DNA of 64,000 nt from Streptomyces malaysiensis subsp. samsunensis (GCF_024519315.1 NZ_JANIIC010000047.1:1-64000); one strand, 5' to 3'. Positions 49,384 to 59,374 are shown, counted from the first letter of the stretch. The notes: a model not told the origin generated them from the letters alone. Program-made: numbers and translations.

Positions 49384-49721
49384 CGTCGGGAGTCTCCCTG
49401 CCATCGATCAACTACTCGCGACGACATTAGTCCGAGGCGCCAGCCATGCTCAGACACAACGAAGTTGAGGCGATATCACGCCCCGATAACGCGCGATCAT
49501 CGACCGATATCCGGACGCGGCCGCGATTCATACGGGATGCCATCAATCCGGACACTTGGGCTCACCCAAATCGCACCAGACGGGACGCGCGGGAGAGATC
49601 CACAACACTCGTCCACGGCATATGCAGTGATAAACATCACGTTCCATTGTCGCCAACGGATCGCGAAAAGTACGCCCGCGCTATTCAGTCTGCAATTTAC
49701 AGAAATACGCTCGGTGCGCGA
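49384..49721. other. Unusually AT-rich spacer
   Basis: No gene is visible. The stretch 49480-49720 has much lower GC than its neighbours and includes several short A/T-rich dyads (for example near 49625). It should contain the promoter of the minus-strand binding-protein gene, and its low GC could also mark acquired DNA. Confidence 0.4.
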
Positions 49722-50423
49722 TCAGTGCATTGCAGTGACCACAGTGCGCAAGAAATCGAGATCGACTTCTTCGAGCGAACCGACGACCGTACGCCCCACC
49801 GCGGCCTCGATCGGCACCACGGACGGCACCGCGACCACCCGGCACCCGGCCGCCTCCGCGGCCCGTACACCCGTGTGGGTGTCCTCGATGACCACGCACC
49901 GCCCCGGCTCGGCGGCGAGCCCGGAGGCGGCGAACAGATACGGCTCCGGATGCGGCTTGGTCAGCTCGACCTCGTCGCCCGCGACCGTCAGGGTGAAGTG
50001 CTCCGGGCCGATCGAGCGCAGGACCCGGTCCATCACCCGGCGGTGGGAGGCGGAGACCAGGGCGGTGGGGATGGAGTGCGCGGCCAGCTCGATGAGCAGC
50101 CGGCGGGCGCCGGGCAGCATCGGCACACTGCCGTCGATCAGCTCGGTGAAACGGCTGTTGAGCAGGCCGGTGAGCTCGGCGAGGGCGATCTCGGCGCCGG
50201 TGGCCTCGATCAGGAACTGGGCGCTGCGCGACATCGGACCGCCCACGACCACCTGGCGGTACTCCTCGGCGAGCGCATGGCCGAGCTCGGCGAAGATGGC
50301 GACTTCGGCGTCCCACCAGATGCCCTCGGTGTCGACCAGGGTGCCGTCCATGTCGAGCAGCACGGCTTGCAGAGCCGAGCCTTCGGCCGTACGAGTGTCG
50401 ACGGCGGGGATGCTGCTGGTCAT
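49722..50423 (-). CDS. HAD-superfamily phosphatase (beta-phosphoglucomutase-like)
   Basis: This 233-residue protein has the HAD motifs in order: LLDMDGTLVDTE (nucleophile and general acid Asp), PTALVSASHRR (Thr/Ser of motif II), a Lys near TKPHPEP, and VIEDTHTGVRAAEAAG. The helical cap lies at about residues 35-100. It should act on a small phosphorylated metabolite, but the substrate is unknown. The start is ATG 50423, with GGAGGTG upstream. Confidence 0.88.
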   Translation of the reverse strand: MTSSIPAVDTRTAEGSALQAVLLDMDGTLVDTEGIWWDAEVAIFAELGHALAEEYRQVVVGGPMSRSAQFLIEATGAEIALAELTGLLNSRFTELIDGSVPMLPGARRLLIELAAHSIPTALVSASHRRVMDRVLRSIGPEHFTLTVAGDEVELTKPHPEPYLFAASGLAAEPGRCVVIEDTHTGVRAAEAAGCRVVAVPSVVPIEAAVGRTVVGSLEEVDLDFLRTVVTAMH

Positions 50424-50532
50424 CCAAACACCTCCGGGTAAGGGGCACGAAGGCCGGCCCCCTTCCACGGACGGGAAGGCGACCGGCCTCTACCGGATCG
50501 ACCAGTTTACGTCGCGCCGCGCCGACGCGCCT

Positions 50533-50556
50533 CGTGGCCGCCGTAAGGCGGCCACG
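50533..50556 (-). terminator. Terminator after metH
   Basis: CGTGGCCGCC pairs perfectly with GGCGGCCACG across the loop GTAA, 17 bases past the metH stop on the minus strand. Confidence 0.8.
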
Positions 50557-50572
50557 AACGGCCTCCGGAGGG

Positions 50573-53500
50573 CTACCGCGCGTTGAAGTACTTCGCCTCC
50601 GGGTGGTGGATCACGATGGCGTCCGTGGACTGCTCGGGGTGGAGCTGGAACTCCTCCGAGAGCTTCACCCCGATCCGCTCGGGTCCCAGCAGATCGGCGA
50701 TCTTCGCGCGGTCCTCCAGGTCGGGGCAGGCGCCGTAGCCCAGCGAGAAGCGCGCGCCGCGGTACTTCAGCGCGAACATGTCCTCCATCTCGCCCGGGTC
50801 CTCACCGGCGAAGCCCAGCTCGGCGCGGACCCGGGCGTGCCAGTACTCGGCCAGCGCCTCCGCCAGCTGGACGGACAGACCGTGCAGCTCCAGATAGTCG
50901 CGGTAGGAGTCGGCGGCGAACAGCTCGGCGGTCATCTCGCCGATCTTCGAGCCGACGGTCACCACCTGGAGGCCGACGACATCGGTCTCCCCGGACTCCT
51001 CGGGCCGGAAGAAGTCGGCCAGGCACAGCCGGCGGCCGCGGCGCTGGCGCGGGAAGGTGAAGCGGGTGCGCTCGCTGCCGTCCTCGTTCAGCAGGACCAG
51101 GTCGTCGCCCTTGGAGACGCACGGGAAGTAGCCGTAGACCACGGCCGCCTCCAGCAGGTTCCCGGTGTGCAGCCGGTCCAGCCAGCCGCGCAGCCGGGGC
51201 CGGCCCTCGCGCTCCACCAGTTCCTCATAGCCGGGGCCATCGCCGGTGCGGGACTGCTTGAGCCCCCACTGGCCCTTGAAGAGCGCCCCCTCGTCCAGCC
51301 AGGAGGCGTAGTCGGCCTGCTGGATGCCCTTGACGACGCGGGTGCCCCAGAAGGGCGGGGTGGGTACGGGGTTGTCGGTGGCCACGTCGGAGCGCGCCGG
51401 GCCCTGGTCCGGCTCCGGCTCCCGCACCTGGGCGGCGCGCTGGGGGACGCGGCGCTGCCGGAGCTCGGGGAGCGTGGCGCCGGGCACCCCGCGCTTGACG
51501 GCGATCAGGGCGTCCATGAGCCGCAGCCCCTCGAAGGCGTCGCGGGCGTAGCGCACCTCGCCCTCGTAGATCTCGTGCAGATCCTGTTCGACATAGGCCC
51601 GGGTGAGGGCGGCGCCGCCGAGGATCACGGGGTAGTCGGCGGCCAGCTTGCGCTGGTTGAGCTCCTCCAGGTTCTCCTTCATGATCACCGTGGACTTCAC
51701 CAGCAGCCCGGACATGCCGATCACATCGGCCCGGTGCTCCTCGGCGGCCTCCAGGATCGCGGAGACCGGCTGCTTGATGCCGAGGTTGACCACGTTGTAG
51801 CCGTTGTTGGACAGGATGATGTCCACGAGGTTCTTACCGATGTCATGGACGTCGCCGCGGACGGTGGCCAGCACGATGGTGCCCTTGCCCTCGTCGTCCG
51901 ACTTCTCCATGTGCGGCTCCAAGTGCGCCACGGCCGTCTTCATGACCTCGGCGGACTGGAGGACGAACGGCAGCTGCATCTGGCCGGAGCCGAACAGCTC
52001 GCCGACCACCTTCATGCCGTCCAGCAGCGTCTCGTTGACGATGTCGAGGGCGGGGCGCTCCTGGAGGGCCTCGTCGAGGTCGGCCTCCAGGCCGTTGCGC
52101 TCACCGTCGATGATGCGCCGCTTGAGGCGCTCCTCCAGGGGCAGCGCGGCCAGCTCCTCGGCCTTGCCCGCCTTGAGGGACTTGGCGGTGGCGCCCTCGA
52201 AGAGCCCCATCAGCTTCTGCAGCGGGTCATAGCCCTCGGCGCGGCGGTCGTAGATCAGGTCCAGGGCCGTCTCGACCTGCTCCTCCTCGAACCGCGCGAT
52301 CGGCAGGATCTTGGAGGCGTGCACGATCGCCGAGTCCAGGCCCGCCTTGACGCATTCGTCGAGGAAGACGGAGTTGAGCACGATGCGGGCGGCCGGGTTG
52401 AGGCCGAAGGAGATGTTCGACAGGCCGAGGGTGGTCTGGACGTCCGGGTGGCGCCGCTTGAGCTCGCGGATCGCCTCGATGGTGGCGATGCCGTCCTTGC
52501 GGGACTCCTCCTGACCGGTGCAGATGGTGAAGGTCAGACAGTCGATGAGGATGTCGTCCTCGCGGATGCCCCAGTTGCCGGTCAGATCGGCGATCAGCCG
52601 CTCGGCGATCTCCACCTTGTGCTCCGGCGTGCGGGCCTGGCCCTCCTCGTCGATGGTCAGCGCGATCAGGGCGGCGCCGTGCTCCCGCGCGAGCCCGGTG
52701 ACCTTGGCGAACCGCGACTCGGGGCCGTCCCCGTCCTCGTAGTTGACGGAGTTGATGACCGCGCGTCCGCCGAGCTTCTCCAGCCCGGCCCGGATGACGT
52801 CGACCTCGGTGGAGTCCAGGACGATGGGGAGGGTGGAGGCGGTGGCGAACCGCCCGGCCAGCTCCTCCATGTCCGCCACGCCGTCCCGGCCGACGTAGTC
52901 CACGCACAGGTCGAGCAGATGGGCGCCCTCGCGGATCTGCTCCCGGGCCATCTCCACGCAGTCGTCCCAGCGGCCCTCCAGCATGGCCTCGCGGAACTTC
53001 TTGGAGCCGTTGGCGTTGGTGCGCTCGCCGATCGCCAGATACGAGGTGTCCTGGCGGAACGGCACGGTCTGGTAGAGCGAGGCGGCGCCGGGCTCGGGGC
53101 GCGGGGAGCGCTCGGTGGGGGTCAGCTCGCGGACCCGCTCGACGACCTGGCGCAGATGCTCGGGGGTGGTCCCGCAGCAGCCGCCGACCAGGGAGAGCCC
53201 GTACTCGCGGACGAAGGTCTCCTGGGCGTCGGCCAGTTCGCCGGGGGTGAGGGGGTAGTGGGCGCCGTCCTTGCCCAGCACCGGAAGGCCGGCGTTGGGC
53301 ATGCAGGACAGCGGGATACGGGAGTGGCGGGCGAGATGGCGCAGGTGCTCGCTCATCTCGGCGGGGCCGGTGGCGCAGTTGAGGCCGATCATGTCGATGC
53401 CGAGCGGCTCGAGGGCGGTGAGCGCCGCGCCGATCTCGGAGCCGAGCAGCATGGTGCCGGTGGTCTCGACGGTGACCGAGCAGATCACGGGGAGGTTGGC

Positions 53501-54079
53501 ACCGGTGGCGTCCAGGGCGCGGCGGGCGCCGATGATCGCGGCCTTGGTCTGGAGCAGGTCCTGGGTGGTCTCCACCAGGAGGGCGTCCGCGCCGCCGGCG
53601 ATCATGCCCTCGGCGTTGGCCTGGTAGGCGTCGCGGAGGGTGGTGTAGGGCGCGTGGCCGAGGGTGGGCAGCTTGGTGCCGGGGCCCATCGAGCCGAGCA
53701 CCCAGCGCTGGCGTCCATCGGCGCCGAACTCGTCGGCGACCTCACGGGCGATCCGGGCGCCGGCCTCGGAGAGCTCATGGACGCGGTGGGGGATGTCGTA
53801 CTCGCCGAGCGCCGCGTGGTTGGCGCCGAAGGTGTTGGTCTCGACACAGTCCACACCGGCGGCGTAGTACGCCTCGTGGACCGAGCGGACGATGTCCGGG
53901 CGGGTGACGTTGAGGATCTCGTTGCAGCCTTCGAGCTGCTGGAAGTCGTCGAGACTGGGGTCCTGAGCCTGGAGCATCGTCCCCATCGCGCCGTCGGCGA
54001 CCACCACGCGGGTGGCCAGCGCTTCACGAAGCGCGTCGGCTCGGGCGGCGGATGTGGGCGATGGCGTGTACGAGGCCAT
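50573..54079 (-). CDS. metH: Cobalamin-dependent methionine synthase MetH
   Basis: This 1168-residue enzyme moves a methyl group from methyl-tetrahydrofolate through cobalamin to homocysteine, making methionine. Domains in order are: the homocysteine-binding domain (about 1-320; zinc ligands in GLNCATGP and GGCCGTTPEH), the pterin-binding domain (about 340-600), the cobalamin cap and B12 domain (about 630-880; the cobalt-ligating His in DVHDIGKN near 743), and the reactivation domain (about 900-1168). The start is ATG 54079, with AGGGAGCAC upstream. I see no cobalamin riboswitch in the 240-base leader. It is divergent from gylR. Confidence 0.96.
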   Translation of the reverse strand: MASYTPSPTSAARADALREALATRVVVADGAMGTMLQAQDPSLDDFQQLEGCNEILNVTRPDIVRSVHEAYYAAGVDCVETNTFGANHAALGEYDIPHRVHELSEAGARIAREVADEFGADGRQRWVLGSMGPGTKLPTLGHAPYTTLRDAYQANAEGMIAGGADALLVETTQDLLQTKAAIIGARRALDATGANLPVICSVTVETTGTMLLGSEIGAALTALEPLGIDMIGLNCATGPAEMSEHLRHLARHSRIPLSCMPNAGLPVLGKDGAHYPLTPGELADAQETFVREYGLSLVGGCCGTTPEHLRQVVERVRELTPTERSPRPEPGAASLYQTVPFRQDTSYLAIGERTNANGSKKFREAMLEGRWDDCVEMAREQIREGAHLLDLCVDYVGRDGVADMEELAGRFATASTLPIVLDSTEVDVIRAGLEKLGGRAVINSVNYEDGDGPESRFAKVTGLAREHGAALIALTIDEEGQARTPEHKVEIAERLIADLTGNWGIREDDILIDCLTFTICTGQEESRKDGIATIEAIRELKRRHPDVQTTLGLSNISFGLNPAARIVLNSVFLDECVKAGLDSAIVHASKILPIARFEEEQVETALDLIYDRRAEGYDPLQKLMGLFEGATAKSLKAGKAEELAALPLEERLKRRIIDGERNGLEADLDEALQERPALDIVNETLLDGMKVVGELFGSGQMQLPFVLQSAEVMKTAVAHLEPHMEKSDDEGKGTIVLATVRGDVHDIGKNLVDIILSNNGYNVVNLGIKQPVSAILEAAEEHRADVIGMSGLLVKSTVIMKENLEELNQRKLAADYPVILGGAALTRAYVEQDLHEIYEGEVRYARDAFEGLRLMDALIAVKRGVPGATLPELRQRRVPQRAAQVREPEPDQGPARSDVATDNPVPTPPFWGTRVVKGIQQADYASWLDEGALFKGQWGLKQSRTGDGPGYEELVEREGRPRLRGWLDRLHTGNLLEAAVVYGYFPCVSKGDDLVLLNEDGSERTRFTFPRQRRGRRLCLADFFRPEESGETDVVGLQVVTVGSKIGEMTAELFAADSYRDYLELHGLSVQLAEALAEYWHARVRAELGFAGEDPGEMEDMFALKYRGARFSLGYGACPDLEDRAKIADLLGPERIGVKLSEEFQLHPEQSTDAIVIHHPEAKYFNAR

Positions 54080-54281
54080 GGATGTGCTCCCTGGAGTGCG
54101 ACGGCTGTCGGCTTTGCGCCCTCCCCGGGGGAAGGCGCACCACGCCAGGGTAGCCGCCAGTGGTCATTTCACGATGGTCGTTCCATCAGCCGGGATGAAC
54201 ACGGCCGATCGGCCCCCGGTGGGCCCGCTGATCGCCGACACACGGCCTCGCTGTACCGCGGGGTCGACATGGACCGATAGT

Positions 54282-54298
54282 GTTCAGCATTGTCGAAC
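54282..54298. promoter_or_regulatory. GylR box upstream of gylR
   Basis: GTTCAGCATTGTCGAAC is an imperfect palindrome lying 21 bases before the gylR start. The core GCATTGTCGAAC recurs upstream of glpF (55222-55233), as expected for an autoregulating repressor that also controls the glycerol operon. Confidence 0.7.
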
Positions 54299-54319
54299 CG
54301 CAGTCAGGAGGGGTTGGCG

Positions 54320-55084
54320 ATGGCACGGAACATCCAGTCGTTGGAGCGCGCCGCCGCGATGCTACGCCTGCTCGCCGGTGGTGAGCGACGTCTGGGGCTG
54401 TCCGACATCGCATCCACTCTGGGGCTGGCCAAGGGCACCGCGCACGGCATATTGCGCACCCTCCAGCAGGAGGGTTTCGTCGAGCAGGACGAGGCGTCCG
54501 GCCGCTATCAGCTCGGCGCGGAGCTGCTGCGCCTGGGCAACAGCTATCTGGACGTGCACGAGCTGCGCGCCCGCGCCCTGGTGTGGACCGACGACCTGGC
54601 CCGCTCCAGCGGCGAGAGCGTGTACCTGGGCGTGCTGCACCAGCAGGGCGTGCTGATCGTCCACCATGTCTTCCGGCCGGACGACAGCCGCCAGGTGCTG
54701 GAGGTCGGCGCGATGCACCCGCTGCACTCCACGGCCCTGGGCAAGGTGCTCTCCGCGTACGACCCGGTCGCCCACACCGAGGTGACCGAGACCGAGCGCA
54801 GGGTGTTCACCCCCCGCACGGTGACCGGGGAGCCCGAGTTCGAGGGCGTCCTGGACCTGACCCGGGCGCGTGGCTGGGGCTCCGATGTGGAGGAGACCTG
54901 GGAGGGCGTCGCGTCGGTCGCGGCGCCCATCCACGACCGACGCCGGCTGCCGGTGGGCGCGGTGGGGATCACGGGCGCGGTCGAGCGGGTGTGCGACGGC
55001 GGGGAGCTGCGCTCCGAGCTCGTGGCCGCCGTAAGGGACTGCGCCCGCGCCGTCTCCCGGGACCTGGGTGCCCTGCGCTTCTGA
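54320..55084 (+). CDS. gylR: Glycerol operon regulator GylR (IclR family)
   Basis: This 254-residue protein is an IclR-type repressor with an N-terminal winged helix (NIQSLERAAAMLRLL, LSDIASTLGLAKGTAHGILR) and a C-terminal effector domain (about 80-250). In Streptomyces coelicolor GylR represses the glycerol operon, with glycerol-3-phosphate as the inducer. It precedes glpF-glpK-glpD here and the GylR-like boxes upstream of it and of glpF match. The start is ATG 54320, with GAGGGG upstream. Confidence 0.94.
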   Translation: MARNIQSLERAAAMLRLLAGGERRLGLSDIASTLGLAKGTAHGILRTLQQEGFVEQDEASGRYQLGAELLRLGNSYLDVHELRARALVWTDDLARSSGESVYLGVLHQQGVLIVHHVFRPDDSRQVLEVGAMHPLHSTALGKVLSAYDPVAHTEVTETERRVFTPRTVTGEPEFEGVLDLTRARGWGSDVEETWEGVASVAAPIHDRRRLPVGAVGITGAVERVCDGGELRSELVAAVRDCARAVSRDLGALRF

Positions 55085-55209
55085 ATCGTGCCGGTGGGCG
55101 CCGATCAGCCCCCATATGCCGTGATGACCGGCTTCATCACGGTTTCACATACGTGCGATTTTTCCCTCACACGACCCTTGACGGGGTCTTCGGCGTGAAG
55201 AAAACTGCC

Positions 55210-55246
55210 GTTCATCGGTCGGCATTGTCGAACACCTGACGACAAT
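55210..55246. promoter_or_regulatory. GylR box(es) upstream of glpF
   Basis: GTTCATCGGTCGGCATTGTC, continuing to GAAC (55210-55233), repeats the GCATTGTCGAAC core found before gylR. A second dyad, ATTGTCG/CGACAAT (55224-55230 with 55240-55246), overlaps it. Together they lie about 115-150 bases before the glpF start, in the promoter region of the operon. Confidence 0.7.
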
Positions 55247-55360
55247 ATTCGCTATGGTGGACTCGCCGCGGGCCGACCAACGCCCTCCCACGAGGGCGCG
55301 GACCACCGGTGAGAACCCGGGGGTTCGCCTTCCCCTGGACGAAGGACAAAGGAGTCGCGG

Positions 55361-56155
55361 GTGTCCAGCTCCGACATCTTCATCGGCGAGACCATCGGTA
55401 CCGCCGTACTCACTCTGCTCGGCTGCGGTGTCGTCGCCGGCGTTGTCTTGAAGCAATCCAAGGCGTTCGAGGCCGGGTGGGTCGCCATCACCCTCGGGTG
55501 GGGCTTCGCCGTGCTCACCGGCGCCTATATCTCCGCGCCGCTCTCGGGGGCGCACCTCAACCCGGCGGTGACGCTCGGCCTCGCCATCAAGGGCGGTGTC
55601 GAGTGGAGCAAGGTGCCCGTCTACTTCCTCGGGCAGATGCTCGGCGCGGTGATCGGCGCCTCGCTGGTGTGGCTCGCCTACCTCGGCCACTTCCACGCCC
55701 ATCTCAAGGACCGCGAGATCGTCGGCGGCCCGGGCGCCCAGGACACGGTGGTGGCGGACCGGCAGCAGGCCGGTGACGCCGGCCCGGTGCTGGGCGTCTT
55801 CTCCACCGGTCCCGAGATCCGCAACGTCGGCCAGAACCTGGCCACCGAGATCATCGCCACGGCCGTACTGGTGCTCGCCATCCTCACCCAGGGGCTCAAC
55901 GGCGACGGCAAGGGCCTGGGTGTCATCGGCGCCATGATCACCGCCTTCGTGGTGGTCGGCATCGGCCTCTCGCTCGGCGGCCCGACCGGTTACGCCATCA
56001 ACCCGGCGCGTGACCTGGGCCCCCGTATCGCTCACGCCCTCCTGCCGCTGCCCAACAAGGGCGGCTCGGACTGGGGCTACGCCTGGATCCCCGTCGTCGG
56101 CCCGCTCATCGGCGGTGCCATCGCCGGCGGGATCTACGAGATCGCCTTCGCCTAG
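55361..56155 (+). CDS. glpF: Glycerol uptake facilitator
   Basis: This 264-residue membrane protein is an aquaglyceroporin. It has six membrane segments and two half-helices with the motifs LNPAVTLG (about 67) and INPARDLGPR (about 214). It lets glycerol enter by diffusion. The start is GTG 55361, 8 bases after AAGGAG. It is the first gene of the glycerol operon (gylC in older naming), followed by glpK after 33 bases. Confidence 0.95.
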   Translation: MSSSDIFIGETIGTAVLTLLGCGVVAGVVLKQSKAFEAGWVAITLGWGFAVLTGAYISAPLSGAHLNPAVTLGLAIKGGVEWSKVPVYFLGQMLGAVIGASLVWLAYLGHFHAHLKDREIVGGPGAQDTVVADRQQAGDAGPVLGVFSTGPEIRNVGQNLATEIIATAVLVLAILTQGLNGDGKGLGVIGAMITAFVVVGIGLSLGGPTGYAINPARDLGPRIAHALLPLPNKGGSDWGYAWIPVVGPLIGGAIAGGIYEIAFA

Positions 56156-56188
56156 CCCACCCCACCCATCGCAGGAGAGCAGCAGATC

Positions 56189-57736
56189 ATGACCGACACC
56201 CACACCACGAGCGCCTCGTCCCACGGCCAGGGCCCGTTCATCGCGGCCATCGACCAGGGCACCACCTCCAGCCGCTGTATCGTCTTCGACCGCGACGGCC
56301 GCATCGTCTCGGTGGACCAGAAGGAACACGAGCAGATCTTCCCCAAGCCCGGCTGGGTGGAGCACGACGCCACCGAGATCTGGGAGAACGTCCAGGAGGT
56401 CGTCGCCGGCGCCATCACCAAGGCCGGGATCACCGCCGCCGACGTCAAGGCGATCGGCATCACCAACCAGCGCGAGACCACCCTGCTCTGGGACAAGAAC
56501 ACCGGTGAGCCGGTGCACAACGCCATCGTCTGGCAGGACACCCGCACCGACGCCCTGTGCCGTGAGCTCGGCCGCAACGTCGGCCAGGACCGCTTCCGCC
56601 GCGAGACCGGCCTCCCGCTGGCCTCCTACTTCGCCGGTCCCAAGATCCGCTGGCTGCTCGACAACGTCGAGGGGCTGCGCGAGCGGGCCGAGGCGGGCGA
56701 CATCCTCTTCGGCACCATGGACTCCTGGGTCATCTGGAACCTGACCGGCGGGGTCGACGGCGGGGTGCACGTCACCGACGTCACCAACGCCTCCCGCACC
56801 CTCCTGATGAACCTGCACACCCTGGACTGGGACGAGAAGATCCTGTCCTCGATCGACATCCCAACCGCCGTACTGCCGCGGATACGTTCCTCCGCCGAGG
56901 TCTACGGGCACACGGCCGAGGGCGTCCTGGCGGGCGTTCCGGTCGCCTCCGCGCTCGGCGACCAGCAGGCGGCCCTCTTCGGCCAGACCTGCTACTCCGA
57001 GGGCGAGGCCAAGTCCACCTACGGCACCGGCACCTTCCTGCTGATGAACACCGGCGAGAAGCCGGTCAACTCCTACAACGGGCTGCTGACCACCGTCGGC
57101 TACCGGATCGGCGACGAGAAGCCGGTCTACGCCCTGGAGGGCTCCATCGCGGTCACCGGTTCGCTGGTGCAGTGGATGCGGGACCAGATGGGCCTGATCA
57201 ACAGCGCCGCCGAGATCGAGACCCTCGCGAGCTCCGTCGAGGACAACGGCGGCGCGTACTTCGTGCCCGCCTTCTCGGGTCTGTTCGCCCCGTACTGGCG
57301 GGCCGACGCGCGTGGCGTGATCGCGGGCCTGACCCGCTATGTCACCAAGGCGCACATCGCCCGTGCCGTGCTCGAGGCCACCGCCTGGCAGACCCGCGAG
57401 ATCGTCGACGCGATGACCAAGGACTCCGGGGTCGAGCTCACCGCGCTCAAGGTCGACGGCGGTATGACCTCCAACAACCTTCTGATGCAGACCCTCTCGG
57501 ACGCCCTGGACGCTCCCGTGGTGCGCCCGATGGTCGCCGAGACCACCTGCCTCGGCGCGGCCTACGCCGCCGGTCTGGCCGTCGGCTTCTGGCCGGACAC
57601 CGACGCCCTGCGCGCCAACTGGCGCCGGGCGGCCGAATGGACCCCCCGAATGGACGCGGACGTCCGCGACCGCGAGTACAAGAACTGGCTCAAGGCCGTG
57701 CAGCGGACCATGGGCTGGATCGAAGACGAGGAGTAA
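56189..57736 (+). CDS. glpK: Glycerol kinase
   Basis: This 515-residue FGGY-family kinase phosphorylates glycerol to glycerol-3-phosphate with ATP, trapping it in the cell. Visible parts are IAAIDQGTTSSRCIVFD (phosphate-binding loop), TNQRETTLLWD, and the FGGY signature region around KVDGGMTSNNLLMQTLSDAL. The start is ATG 56189, with AGGAGAG upstream. It is followed by glpD after 3 bases. Confidence 0.96.
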   Translation: MTDTHTTSASSHGQGPFIAAIDQGTTSSRCIVFDRDGRIVSVDQKEHEQIFPKPGWVEHDATEIWENVQEVVAGAITKAGITAADVKAIGITNQRETTLLWDKNTGEPVHNAIVWQDTRTDALCRELGRNVGQDRFRRETGLPLASYFAGPKIRWLLDNVEGLRERAEAGDILFGTMDSWVIWNLTGGVDGGVHVTDVTNASRTLLMNLHTLDWDEKILSSIDIPTAVLPRIRSSAEVYGHTAEGVLAGVPVASALGDQQAALFGQTCYSEGEAKSTYGTGTFLLMNTGEKPVNSYNGLLTTVGYRIGDEKPVYALEGSIAVTGSLVQWMRDQMGLINSAAEIETLASSVEDNGGAYFVPAFSGLFAPYWRADARGVIAGLTRYVTKAHIARAVLEATAWQTREIVDAMTKDSGVELTALKVDGGMTSNNLLMQTLSDALDAPVVRPMVAETTCLGAAYAAGLAVGFWPDTDALRANWRRAAEWTPRMDADVRDREYKNWLKAVQRTMGWIEDEE

Positions 57737-57739
57737 TCA

Positions 57740-59350
57740 ATGACCACCCCGCAGAGCGTTCCGTCCCTCGGAACGCACCCGGCTGCCGGTTCGAACCCCA
57801 GCCGAGCCGAGACCCGGGAACAGCTCTCCAAGGCGACGTACGACCTCCTGGTGATCGGCGGCGGCATCCTGGGCATCACCACCGCCTGGCACGCCGCGCA
57901 GTCCGGGCTGCGGGTGGCGATGGTGGACGCCGGTGACTTCGCCGGCGCCACCTCCTCCGCCTCCTCCAAACTGCTCCACGGCGGCCTGCGCTATCTCCAG
58001 ACCGGCGCGGTCAAGCTGGTCGCCGAGAACCACTTCGAGCGGCGCGCGGTCTCCCGTACCGTCGCCCCCCACCTGGCCAACCCGCTCACCTTCTACCTGC
58101 CGGTCTACAAGGGCGGTCCGCACGGCGCGGCCAAGCTGGGCGCGGGCGTCTTCGCCTACTCGGCGCTCTCCGCCTTCCGCGACGGCGTCGGCCATGTGAT
58201 CGGTGCCGAGCGGGCCGCGCGCGACGTCCCCGAGCTGCGCACCGAGAACCTCAAGGCGGTCGCGGTCTACGGCGACGGCCAGATGAACGACAGCCGCATG
58301 GCCCTGATGACGGTCCGCGCGGCCGTGGAGTCCGGCGCCACCGTCCTGAACCACGCCGAGGTCACCGGTCTGCGCAAGACCGACGGCCGGGTCACCGGCG
58401 CCGAGCTCAAGGACCGCACCGACGGCACCGAGTTCGGGGTCGACGCCCGTCTGGTGCTCAACGCCACCGGCCCCTGGGTGGACCATCTGCGCCGGATGGA
58501 GGACCCGAACGCGGCGCCGTCGATCCGGCTGTCCAAGGGCGCGCACCTGGTCCTCAAGCGCACCTCCCCCTGGCGGGCGGCGCTGGCGACCCCGATCGAC
58601 AAGTACCGCATCACCTTCGCCCTCCCCTGGGAGGACATGCTGCTGCTGGGCACCACGGACGAGGAGTTCGAGGGCGACCCGGCCGATGTGGCGGTCAACG
58701 AGAAGGACATCGCCCAGATCCTGGACGAGGCGGCCTTCTCCATCCGCGACCAGCAGCTCTCCCGCGATCTGATCACCTACTCCTTCGCGGGGCTGCGGGT
58801 GCTGCCCGGCGGCCCCGGCGACACCGCCAAGGCCAAGCGGGAGACCGTGGTCACCGAGGGCAGGGGCGGGATGCTCTCCATAGCCGGCGGCAAGTGGACC
58901 ACCTTCCGCCACATCGGCCGCACCGTGATGCAGAAGCTGGCCCAGCTGCCGGGCCGTCCGCTCGCCGACGACATGGAGCCGGTCAAGCAGCTGCCCAGGT
59001 ACATGCCGCTGCCGGGCCTGGCCAATCCGCACGCCGTGGAGCACCGGCTGCTGGTGGACGGCGGCACCCCCGGCCCGCGCATGGCCGCCGACACCGCCCG
59101 CCATCTGGCGACCCACTACGGTTCGCTCTCCTTCGACATCGCCCGGCTGGCCAGCGGCGACGCGGCGCTCGCCGAGCGGATCCACCCCGACGCCCCGGAG
59201 ATCTGGGCGCAGGTCGTCTACGCCCGGGACTACGAGTGGGCGCGCACCGCGGACGACGTACTGCGCCGCCGCACCACCCTGACCATCCGCGGCCTGGACT
59301 CCGAGGACATCCGGAGCCGGGTCGAGGATCTGCTGGCCAAGCGGCCCTGA
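57740..59350 (+). CDS. glpD: Glycerol-3-phosphate dehydrogenase (FAD)
   Basis: This 536-residue flavoprotein oxidises glycerol-3-phosphate to dihydroxyacetone phosphate and passes electrons to the respiratory chain. The FAD-binding Rossmann motif DLLVIGGGILG is near residue 35, SSKLLHGGLRYLQ near 75, and the C-terminal domain follows from about residue 400. The start is ATG 57740, 3 bases after the glpK stop, with GAGGAG inside the glpK end. It is the last gene of the glycerol operon. Confidence 0.96.
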   Translation: MTTPQSVPSLGTHPAAGSNPSRAETREQLSKATYDLLVIGGGILGITTAWHAAQSGLRVAMVDAGDFAGATSSASSKLLHGGLRYLQTGAVKLVAENHFERRAVSRTVAPHLANPLTFYLPVYKGGPHGAAKLGAGVFAYSALSAFRDGVGHVIGAERAARDVPELRTENLKAVAVYGDGQMNDSRMALMTVRAAVESGATVLNHAEVTGLRKTDGRVTGAELKDRTDGTEFGVDARLVLNATGPWVDHLRRMEDPNAAPSIRLSKGAHLVLKRTSPWRAALATPIDKYRITFALPWEDMLLLGTTDEEFEGDPADVAVNEKDIAQILDEAAFSIRDQQLSRDLITYSFAGLRVLPGGPGDTAKAKRETVVTEGRGGMLSIAGGKWTTFRHIGRTVMQKLAQLPGRPLADDMEPVKQLPRYMPLPGLANPHAVEHRLLVDGGTPGPRMAADTARHLATHYGSLSFDIARLASGDAALAERIHPDAPEIWAQVVYARDYEWARTADDVLRRRTTLTIRGLDSEDIRSRVEDLLAKRP

Positions 59351-59374
59351 CCCCCGCGGGGCCGCCTTCCCGGG

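Noticed and set aside
49384..49721. A small gene in the AT-rich spacer after the binding-protein gene
   Set aside because: The frames there are short, lack ribosome sites and show no codon bias typical of this genome.
50534..54280. A 1248-codon plus-strand open frame opposite metH
   Set aside because: It is the mirror of a highly biased GC3 gene. metH on the other strand has complete family motifs and a ribosome site, while the mirror frame is Gly/Val/Leu/Asp-rich and matches no family.
54080..54319. Possible cobalamin or SAM riboswitch before metH
   Set aside because: Only a modest hairpin (54116-54138) is visible. I could not find the B12-box or the SAM core elements.
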